Of a DNA stretch of 64,000 nucleotides, positions 32,201 through 38,885 are shown piece by piece (position 1 is the first letter of the stretch; every line of letters begins with the position of its first letter). A program made the translations under genes and the position numbers. Source of the DNA: Solea solea (Eukaryota; Chordata; Actinopteri; Pleuronectiformes; Soleidae); NCBI RefSeq assembly GCF_958295425.1, contig NC_081137.1, positions 8,248,238 to 8,312,237 on the forward strand, in the 5' to 3' direction. The notes under the pieces are model-generated. The model searched no databases. It worked only from the letters and a program-made list of their open reading frames with translations, and had not been told where the DNA came from.

Positions 32201-32533
32201 TACTGAACACAGATTAGAGGCGTGGAAGTGCACCACATTGAATGTGGGCTGGATTCATACCTCAAGACAAAACACAGGGTAGGTTATATATTCTACACAA
32301 GCGAGGTCATGAACTTGCATTTGGCAGGTGGCTGGCTCTAATTTTGGACCCTAAATGTACATGTTGCACTTTGAGATTTGCTTCAAATGTCACACATTAT
32401 ATAAAAGACACACATTACCTTTAAAGGAGTTAATATACCGGACTTCTAATTCTGCTGACTTATCCAGTGCCTTCACGGCATGTATTCTTGCATCCTCTAA
32501 TGGTGTTTTTCTCCTGCCTCTCCTTGCAGCCAT
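20087..32533 (-). CDS. gene A: SET domain - acidic repeat - zinc finger - tyrosine recombinase fusion (spliced)
   Basis: I read sixteen exons (minus strand, high to low): 32533-32419, 31798-31636, 31486-31294, seven repeat exons (30306-30214, 29655-29563, 28578-28486, 27927-27835, 26850-26758, 26199-26107, 25548-25453), 24867-24757, 24637-24548, 24400-22234, 22114-22031, 20525-20394, 20298-20087. All introns are GT-AG and phases agree at every junction. The sum is 3,921 nt, i.e. 1,306 codons plus stop. Predicted order: basic N-terminus, SET methyltransferase-like domain, acidic repeats, zinc fingers, tyrosine recombinase, basic C-terminus. This suggests a nuclear chromatin/DNA-acting protein. 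One in-frame TAG (31365-31363) breaks the SET part; a shorter product starting downstream would keep the recombinase. It resembles multicopy uncharacterised teleost proteins I recall, none with a named function. Confidence 0.75.
20394..20525 (-). CDS. gene A penultimate exon: acidic/Pro linker
   Basis: A 132-nt exon (acceptor ggttttcag, donor gtaaag) in phase 1 at both ends. It encodes VTVDESETTGPDVSH followed by TPPQPKDRHKPLKMLK, a disordered-looking linker between the recombinase and the basic C-terminal domain. No motif recognised. Confidence 0.8.
20526..22030. other. gene A intron with AT-rich repeats
   Basis: Intron of 1,505 bp. It contains a stretch rich in AATGTAATAA words on both strands at about 21500-21660, possibly a decayed MITE, and a (TC)n tract at about 21746-21800. 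No coding signal. Confidence 0.5.
22031..22114 (-). CDS. gene A acidic exon after the recombinase
   Basis: This 84-nt exon, phase 1 at both ends, encodes NVHLDSDQDRDPEALCDPEE. The frame requires the acceptor tccacag at 22115-22116. A second AG 11 nt upstream (ctcttcag) has the stronger pyrimidine tract but would put a stop eight codons in. The choice of acceptor may thus decide whether the C-terminal domain is included. Confidence 0.75.
22234..24400 (-). CDS. gene A main exon: two zinc fingers and Crypton-like tyrosine recombinase
   Basis: This exon has 722 codons plus one base with no stop or frameshift. Residues 1-40 are acidic; 80-110 basic. Finger 1 is C173, C176, H186, H191; finger 2 is C255, C258, H270, C274. 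An all-helical core-binding-like region spans about 300-500. The catalytic domain shows R526 in FNRRRAGEV, a beta-turn Lys in RGKRGRKVP (about 574-578), T644-K-L-R647 at the usual HxxR box, H673 in FLGHD and Y682 in RKFYR; H673 to Y682 is nine residues, as in the family. Family members cut and rejoin DNA through the Tyr. The first box-II His is Thr here and in gene B. The exon may start at its own Met or be read through from upstream exons in phase 0. Confidence 0.85.
24548..24637 (-). CDS. gene A linker exon (30 codons)
   Basis: A 90-nt exon, phase 0 at both ends, with acceptor acattatag and donor gtgtgc. It encodes QIFESDPILTDQDRQSIPQL and a basic end. No motif recognised; it keeps the frame between the repeat exons and the recombinase exon. 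Confidence 0.75.
24757..24867 (-). CDS. gene A linker exon (37 codons)
   Basis: A 111-nt exon, phase 0 at both ends, with acceptor ccttcatag and donor gtactt. It encodes LDEPDFVVSTKKVPCLVDYS and an acidic SDSDES segment. This is the first non-repeat exon after the amplified acidic exons. Confidence 0.75.
25453..25548 (-). CDS. gene A repeat exon 7 (32 codons, variant)
   Basis: The most 3' copy is 96 nt, phase 0, with three extra bases giving ERPTSPITQ in place of ERPSPITQ. Acceptor ttttatttcag and donor gtagga are intact. Confidence 0.8.
26107..26199 (-). CDS. gene A repeat exon 6 (31 codons)
   Basis: A 93-nt exon, phase 0 at both ends, starting AEEQSDDAESS and ending SPITQ. It differs from its siblings by one synonymous base (GCG for GCT). 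Confidence 0.8.
26758..26850 (-). CDS. gene A repeat exon 5 (31 codons)
   Basis: A 93-nt copy with intact acceptor and donor; encodes the same acidic Ser/Thr-rich peptide as its siblings. Confidence 0.8.
27835..27927 (-). CDS. gene A repeat exon 4 (31 codons)
   Basis: A 93-nt copy with intact splice sites, exactly 1,728 bp from copies 6 and 2. Confidence 0.8.
28486..28578 (-). CDS. gene A repeat exon 3 (31 codons)
   Basis: A 93-nt copy with intact splice sites, exactly 1,728 bp from copies 5 and 1. Confidence 0.8.
29563..29655 (-). CDS. gene A repeat exon 2 (31 codons)
   Basis: A 93-nt copy with intact splice sites; same peptide as its siblings. Confidence 0.8.
30214..30306 (-). CDS. gene A repeat exon 1 (31 codons)
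   Basis: The first repeat copy downstream of the SET exons; 93 nt, phase 0. The acceptor is ttttcatttcag, one base different from its siblings. It joins SET exon 3, which also ends in phase 0. Confidence 0.8.
30595..31192. mobile_element. hAT-type MITE in gene A intron
   Basis: The left end TAGAGATGTTCCAATACC and the inverted right end TACAGTTGTTTCGATTCC are similar. The flanks GTTCAATC and GTTAAATC agree at 7 of 8 bases. The 598-bp element lies between SET exon 3 and the first repeat exon. Confidence 0.6.
31294..31486 (-). CDS. gene A SET exon 3 (C-terminal half of SET domain), with in-frame TAG
   Basis: This 193-nt exon enters in phase 2 and leaves in phase 0. It encodes DGSLGRLVNDDHRSPN, then EGKPHLFLFA, a TAG stop (31365-31363), REILPGEEITYDYGG and DWPWRKQ. 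This is the SET segment with the pseudoknot motifs. EITYDYG is typical, but the usual NHS triad position reads NDD. In KMT5A-type enzymes this half binds S-adenosylmethionine and the substrate lysine. The single stop is the only break in the exon and could be a recent mutation or an assembly error. Confidence 0.8.
31636..31798 (-). CDS. gene A SET exon 2 (N-terminal half of SET domain)
   Basis: A 163-nt exon (acceptor tttggctag, donor gtaagg), phase 1 in and phase 2 out. It encodes GRGVFSKAHFGKGDFVVEYR and GELITCQESERRRRTY, then VFVFDF. The GRGVF..F.KGDFV.EY.GEL block is the diagnostic SET-N motif, close to KMT5A-type lysine methyltransferases. Open throughout. Confidence 0.85.
32419..32533 (-). 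CDS. gene A first coding exon (basic N-terminus)
   Basis: ATG at 32533-32531 follows an A/T-rich upstream stretch. The exon is 115 nt and ends in phase 1 at AAAG/gtaatg. It encodes MAARRGRRKTPLEDARIHAV and ends INSFKG. The gene B first exon ends in the same way (VNSYKG), which supports the start and the donor. Confidence 0.7.
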
Positions 32534-34209
32534 CACAAATCCTATCATAAAATACAAAACCATTACAATGTCACAAGATATCCCCATAAATCTCACATTT
32601 GATAAAAAATATTTTGGGTTATGTTAGACAGCCAAATATAGACCACATGACATATAGGCAGAGATCATTGTTATATTTTACTGCATTCCTTTTAAATTCA
32701 AGTCAATTCAGTCAGAAAATTAACCACTCAAAATCACCAAAGTTGATGATCATTATATTACTCAAATTGAAGCTTATTTACATATGTTTACATACATATA
32801 TAGTTTATATATATGTGTTTTGACATTTTATGAACACATATTTCATGTGACAGCCTGCCACAGTCTCATATGACCCCCTCCCCCCCCTCCCCTATATGAT
32901 CTGTCAGTCAGCCCATTCCACAGCTGTGAGCGAGTGACCGCACACACACACGCACAGCACTGTCCCCCGTCTCCTTTACCATTATATTGCCCCCTGAGAC
33001 CCAGCCCTCGCTGAAAGTAAAGTCACTTGATTGTTTTAATAGTCGCATATCTACAATTCTCCTCCGCTCTCTGTGTTGCGATGAGCGGAGCTCCGGACCG
33101 ACTTAAACAAACGCACGTGCACATGTTGCGTCCCCTCCCCCCTCCTCATGTCGCTATTTTTTTGTCAAAGTGAGATGTAATTTTCGGTCATTTATTGACA
33201 AAAAGTCCGATCCCTAGCCCTCATGTCAGCATATTACAAAGCACTCTAACATTAGCCTGACGTTAGCATAGCTGCTAACATCAAGTCCCATGTTAACTAA
33301 TTAGCGTCAGGCCGCATGCTAGCTAATTAGTTAATTGGGCCTGATGTTAGCTGCTCTGCTGTCAGTTAGCTCTCCTTCAAATAAAGATTTCACTCTATGG
33401 CCGGATGCAACGCGCTGTAGTTGCTTTTTGACATTTTTTTAACAGATCTACCCCTGTTATTTGTGAGAAATTATTAACTTTATTTTAATATTTAATTTTA
33501 ATGATGGCATAACTGACCTTGTTGTCGACTTCACGTTTCCAGTCGTTGTGCCGTTCTCTATGCCGTTCTCCGTCTGTCAAGTCAAGGTGCGCTTGTTTTG
33601 TGTCATCAGTACATCCAGGAAAAGTGGTAAAGCGGCCTTACGAGTCTCCGCCTGGTTGTCATGTCAATGAACTAATATTGAACCCATCCAATCTATCGTT
33701 TACAAATTAATACTAGTAATTAATGGATGGAGGATTAATGCCAGTGTTGTTTATGTGTACTTAATAAATATATTATATTCATAACTTTTTGCTAAGACAT
33801 TATCTGATTATAAATCATGAGCTTGCATAGGCTAAACTTTAGCTAGCGCTAGCTTAGGCTAGCTTCGGTTAGCTTCGGTTAAACTTTGGATGCATTAAAA
33901 GGCTGAAAGCTCCTAATTGCATTCAGTTCTGGTAATTACATACAGGAAAACAATTTTAATAATTATATAATAATATATAATAATTATCTAATATTATCTA
34001 ACCTTTATTATTAATAATACTCACCAAGTTAAAGTCCGTATTGTTGTCAGCCATTAAAGTCCGTATTGTCAGCCAATTGCTTGCACATGCGCAGAGGAGC
34101 CAAGTGTGTGTGAAGTGTGTGTAAGTGCAGTAACAGGTCAGACACATAGTGGGCAGCACTGAGTTACTACCAGTTTTACACACTTTAGCACACTTTTCCG
34201 GTTTTCATG
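32534..34209. other. upstream region of gene A, no gene recognised
   Basis: This probably holds the promoter and 5' UTR of gene A. A C-rich tract lies at 32876-32892, (CA)n at about 32941-32955, and multiple gctagc/gttagc words at 33240-33360 and 33840-33890. I see no clear TATA box or coding signal. Confidence 0.35.
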
Positions 34210-34392
34210 ACTGGTGGGGTTACCTCTGAAAATTTGACAGGCAACTCCCCTCACATTCTTATCAATGAATTCAATGCTCTCTTTGGTGGGGACCAGGATT
34301 TTGGTTCCCACCAAAATTTTGGTCCCCACCCTGCGAGTGTGCTGTCCGGTCCTGGTTCCCACCATGTGACAAAGACAAACACACACACACAC
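34210..34392. repeat. GGGGACC-type fish repeat plus (CA)n
   Basis: Several GGGGACCA and TGGTCCCC words, partly inverted around AAAATTTTGG at about 34312-34322, are followed by (CA)n at 34379-34392. It mirrors 19139-19420 in inverted order. Confidence 0.6.
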
Positions 34393-34493
34393 TGTGAAGC
34401 CACACCCACACATGCACCACCAAATCCACCACTAGTGTCACAAAATGCATTAATCTATTTGATACAGGTCTACCCTGTTACACCCACTAGTTA

Positions 34494-36081
34494 CTGTATG
34501 TCTGATTTAGTTGGAAGCCTGTAGTGTTCACGTTGGATTGCCTTATTTAAATCTTTGGGATCTATGCATAATCTCAGATCTCCATTAGGTTTCTCAACAA
34601 TGACCAGGGAGTTAACCCATTCGGTGGGCTCTTCAATTTTCCTGATGACCCCTTTACTTATCAAAGAGTCTAGCTTTTCCCTGAGTCTCTTTTAAAGAGC
34701 GACAGGCACTTTTCGTGCTGGCTGTATGACTGGTTCTGCATTATCTTTTAACCTGATTTTGTGTTTGCCTGGCAGACGTCCTATGCCTTTAAAGACATCT
34801 GCGTATTGTTTCACCCAGTCAGCATGTGTAGCTCTAGTTGCAGTAGTCACTGTTTTCTTAGTTTGTTTGTTTTCTGTCATCAGCCCTAGCTGCTCACAGG
34901 TTTTTAAACCCAGAATAGCTTGTCTATTCCCCTCAACAAGCACAAATAGAGTATTCACTTTCTGATCATTTCTAGTCAGACTAACTCTACACACCCCTTT
35001 AGTGGGTATAGGAGTGTCATCATATGTCCTTAGATTTATCTTTTTGTCTCTCACCTTGGGCTTGTTTTCCAGTCTTTTAAAGTCTGTCATTGGCAGTATG
35101 ATCACCTGCGCCCCCGTGTCCAGTTTCAGCGGGATGTCGGTGCCACTCACATCCAGGTGAGCTATCCACTCGTCCTTTGAAGCCGTCTGTGCCTCCTCTA
35201 TTGCACCCACAAAGAACGCCATCTCCTCGTTGTCCTCGGTGTCGCTCTGCTTTTCCACGAGCTGCACTTTCTTCTTGGTGAAACAGCATTTGGCGAAGTG
35301 CTGTTTCCCACTCTCCTGCTGCGGCTGTTGCCTCGGCTCTCTTTTCTTTGCCGACGTCCTCAGTCTCCGGCGCTGGACCGCGTCCACTTCCACAGCTTCA
35401 CCCTCATTGCTAAATGTCTTTATCTGCGCCTTTGCGCTCTCTGAAGCCTGGCATATTTTAATAGCTTTTTCAAGCGTGAGATCAGTCTCTTTCAATATGT
35501 GCATTCTCACCTTATTGTCCAGTACACCGATAATTATCTGGTCACGTATCATTGAATCACATAACGTGCCAAAGTTGCATGACTGACTTTTCAGCCGTAG
35601 GTCTGTGACATACTTTTCGGCTTGGACTCTTTCCGAACACGGTTCCTGAAAACATATCTCATATGTCACATTCTTTCTCGGCGTGCAGTACTCCTCGAAT
35701 TTTGCCATGACCACATCAAACGTATCTTTTTGGTCGCTGTGAAGGCAAACGTGTTGTACACGTCCAGTGCGCTGCAGCCTGCTACTGTTAGCAACAGTGC
35801 TATCTTCCGCTTGTTGTCGCCCTCAAGTCCGATGGCAAGCACATACAGTTCAAAACTGTTTGAATACTTTCCAGTTTTCGTTGACATTTCCGGTCAACTT
35901 CAACTCCTCTGGTTGACGTATAAAGTTCATTTTCCAGTTGAGATATTTCTCCTGGTACCATGTATTGACGAGATGTACTCACACCGTGTAGTTCAACATC
36001 GAAGTTTACTGGCAACTGCACTTCCTTGTTACATACACTTCCGCTAAGCAACTGGTGCCAACTAGTGGTACTGTTGATCAT
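34494..36081 (-). pseudogene. Ty3/gypsy element 3, gag-protease-5' half of RT
   Basis: On the minus strand, gag starts near 35980 (LTGNVNENWKVFKQ) and continues through KFEEYCTPRKNVTYE, YVTDLRLKSQSCNFGTLCDS and MIRDQI. A zinc-knuckle remnant (HFAKCC) follows, then protease with PLKLDTGAQVIILP and the RT N-terminus (VIRKIEEPTEWVNSLV, NGDLRLCIDPKDLNKAI, HYRLPTKSD). About 340 codons are continuous at 34692-35714, with frameshifts before and after. The frame is cut at 34493, where the gene A insert begins. The remaining RT is at 17400-18518. The 5' LTR was not found. Confidence 0.85.
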
Positions 36082-36155
36082 TACATCTCAATACAATCTG
36101 TTCCTTTAATTTCTACCTTATACATTAGAAAAAGATGTGTAATGAGTTAACATAC

Positions 36156-36349
36156 CTGTTTTGCGCCAAGGCCAGTCTGAATGCCCATAATTGTAAGTAA
36201 TTTCGTCCTCTGGCACAATGTCTCTAATTGCAAAGAGACAGAAGTGTGGCATGCCTTCCACTTCAATCGGCCGCATTTTGCAGTTTGGGTTTTTGTGCTC
36301 ATCATTTACCAGTTTCCCAAGTGATTGGTCCTCCATGGATGCATCAATA
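36156..36349 (-). pseudogene. gene B SET exon 3
   Basis: 194 nt, acceptor ttcgaaag and donor gtatgt. It encodes DQSLGKLVNDEHKNPNCKMR, CLFAIRDIVPEDEITYNYG and DWPWRK, colinear with gene A SET exon 3, which is 193 nt. The extra base near the donor changes the exit phase from 0 to 1. No stop inside. It lies 75 bp from the start of gypsy element 3. Confidence 0.75.
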
Positions 36350-36452
36350 CTTTCGAAAAAAATGTGTAATAAATTTTCCCCACATATTACATCCCCAAGC
36401 TGTATTATCTGGGAATATGCAAGAACAAAATGGCATATGTAATATTACTTAC

Positions 36453-36615
36453 CACCAAGAGTTCCCTTTCCATTGAAAATCAAAGAGAAATGTTGCTTCA
36501 ATCTCACTGTAGGTCTCAATGACAGGAGGCCTGTCTGGAGTAAAAAGTTTCCCTTTGTACTCTAACAAAAAATCTCCTTTGGTGAAGGTATTGAAGGAAA
36601 AACAAGTATGTTAAC
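36453..36615 (-). pseudogene. gene B SET exon 2
   Basis: 163 nt, the same length as the gene A counterpart, with acceptor gaccacag and donor gtaagt. It encodes FTKGDFLLEYKGKLFTPDRP then TFLFDFQW. If spliced as in gene A, the second codon is TAA, so the copy is probably dead unless another acceptor is used. SET-N residues KGDFLLEYKG are retained. Confidence 0.7.
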
Positions 36616-36700
36616 CTGTGGTCCATCTTTTACACTGAAGCTCACATTTAAGCAAAACTAATAAATGTATGAAAAGAATACGAGGCAGATGAAGACTGAC

Positions 36701-36839
36701 CTTTGTAAGAGTTCACAGATACCTCTCTAAGACCCGTCTTGTCAGTTTTCAGTTTGATGTGGGTTTCCGCATCTTGTTGTGGTTTGATCCGCAGCCTCCT
36801 TCTGGAAGGATTCTTAAAACTGCAGGCGCCATCAGACAT
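36701..36839 (-). pseudogene. gene B first coding exon
   Basis: ATG at 36839-36837; 139 nt, phase 1 exit at AAAG/gtcagt. It encodes MSDGACSFKNPSRRRLRIKP and ends VNSYKG, matching the exon boundary of gene A. The sequence between is only loosely alike, so the two copies are old paralogues rather than a recent duplication. Confidence 0.65.
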
Positions 36840-38090
36840 TGTTTAACCTATTTAGATAATAAGAGTTTTATGCATTAAAATAATAAACAAAATAATATCT
36901 AATTTATTAATGGACTGCGTCAAACTTAGAATCACAAACTAAATATAAATCAACTGACTTAACATGGGAAACATAGGATCGTTAAGTGACATATTTGTTT
37001 TCAATAAAACAAAATAGAATCACTGATGTACTAATGGAAAGCAAAGTTCCGATGTCCACAAAACATTTTAATGTTAGGCTCAACAGAAGCAGTAATTCTC
37101 ATACTGAAACTCTACATTTTTTAACAACAGTGTGTAAAACGGTAAATTTTGTTTTTGAGCGCATTTTTTTTTTCAAATCATCATATCATTAACATTAATT
37201 CACAGTGTTCCCACATCAATTTTGAGGCTGTGATATTCAGCACTTACTTTATTTTAAATATTTGATATACAATATTTGTGTCTATTGATAAATTGTGAAC
37301 AAGTTATTTGGAGACATTCACTAACAGTATTAAGTCAGTTTGATATTCAAAATAAACTATTATGCAATTAAACCATTTCATTGAATTATGTCAAACCAAC
37401 TTTGCAACACAGATACTAATTTTCCTCGTTTATTGCAAGGCTTGTTTTTGAAATATATATTTTTTATGATTTTTATGATTTATTATGCTTCCTTATCTGT
37501 TGACCTAGGGATGTCAAACCACTAATATCCCTCATGTATTGCAAGGCTTGTTTTTGAATTAGGGATGTCACAGAAACCTATACTTGTGATACCTTTTGAT
37601 TCTAAAGATTTAAGTTTAGTAAAAAAAAAAATCATTCAGTAATCAAAAAATATATTATTCAAAAACAAGCCTTCCAATACATGATGGATATGAATCTTAA
37701 CATTGCACAAGTGGTTTGACATAATTCAATGAACTGGTTTAAGTGCATAATAGTTTTTTTATTTAATTAATGTTGAATATAATGTTGAATATCATCTGAC
37801 TTGACTTAATACTGGTATAATAAAATCTTTGTGCTTTAAACATTTTAACGTGTTTTTGATAGAGAAAATGCAGTTTCCACGTCTGCCATAGTTTGGCCTT
37901 GCCACTCACAAAAAGGCGGACTCACTGATGTATGACGTCAGTGGATGCGGCCTTTAATTAATTATGTCTATGGTCTTTGCTCTCCTTTCCCTCTGACATA
38001 ATATTGATAAAAAATATCTGTCTATTTTTCTCTGTTATGAAATTCATGCAGCTTTGCCCTCACTTCAGTATTGAACAGCATATTTTAACA
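36840..38090. repeat. AT-rich stretch with direct and inverted repeats
   Basis: TTGCAAGGCTTGTTTTTGAA occurs at about 37434 and again near 37540. An inverted, slightly changed copy (TTCAAAAACAAGCC) lies at about 37656-37670. This looks like a decayed foldback MITE. No coding signal. Confidence 0.5.
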
Positions 38091-38097
38091 TGTTTAA

Positions 38098-38651
38098 AGG
38101 TGACATCGAATGCTTGTATCGCACATATATGTTAGTTATGGAGGTCTACTTACATATATTAACTTGTTTTCATGGTTAAAAACCTCCTAGTCACTGTAAA
38201 TGAGCCGATCAAAATATCTCCTCACTGACGCTCTCGTCAGCTGCGCTGTTTCAGACCAAAATCACACCCCCAGAACATGGACTGTGTTGTGATTGGCCAG
38301 CTCTCAGATACACAGCTCCCCCTCTGGCACGGTGGATGCTCTGCATCTCAGCAGCTACGAGAGTAGTTCTTCTTCTTCTGCGGTTGAATGTACGCAACCG
38401 GATGTGCCCGGAATAGTGCCCGCACCAGGAGGCGCTACGGTGGTGAGAGGAGTGGTGAGGTATACTGATGACAACATCAACATACGGAAGTGCTGATCCG
38501 CATCGCAGAGCCCAGGAAAACAATAAAACCCTATTTTCTCAGCAGTGGCTGAACTGTTTGTTCTGAAACTTTAGGGTTTCATAAATGAGGTAATGACGCA
38601 AATACACACACAAAAGCAGCTTTAATTGGAGCTTCCAGTCTATGTCGCCTT
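38098..38651. mobile_element. TTAA-type MITE, copy 1
   Basis: The left end is TTAA then AGGTGACATCGAATGC; the inverted right end AAAGGCGACATAGACTGG is similar. A second copy with the same ends and body lies at 54014-54609. TTAA targets are used by piggyBac and Kolobok transposases. The right-hand TTAA is decayed. Confidence 0.65.
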
Positions 38652-38885
38652 TTACTTTAGCTAGCAAGGCAGAAGGCTAAACCATACAAATCACGATGAA
38701 TTAATGTCTTTAGCAAATTTAAAAAAAAAAAGATGTCAGTATGTTCTACAAAAGTCAACAGTGACACTTATTTAATTACCTGTGACTGTCGTCTGCCTCC
38801 AGTGATGGTGAGTGATCTGCTGTAGCTGCCAGGCTGTCTCCCGCAACTTGTGGATCAAACCAACTATTAGTAATTAGCGGGGGTG

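Larger units (their letters stand above)
18519..34491 (-). mobile_element. 15,973-bp insert carrying gene A; candidate YR mobile unit
   Basis: Both edges interrupt the RT of gypsy element 3 at the same codon region. The left flank retains ...TA then ACAATGAGT-type coding (minus strand), and the right flank retains GACATACAG then TA. A TA dinucleotide borders the insert on both sides (18517-18518 and 34492-34493). I see no terminal inverted repeats: the left end is AAGTGTTCCTTGG and the inverted right end ACTAGTGGGTG. Absence of terminal inverted repeats and a very short duplicated core would fit a tyrosine-recombinase (Crypton-like) element. A passive insertion or recombination event is not excluded. 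Confidence 0.45.

Noticed and set aside
18517..34493. Tc1/mariner-type insertion because of TA on both sides
   Set aside because: No terminal inverted repeats and no DDE/D transposase in the segment; TA alone is too short to assign a superfamily.
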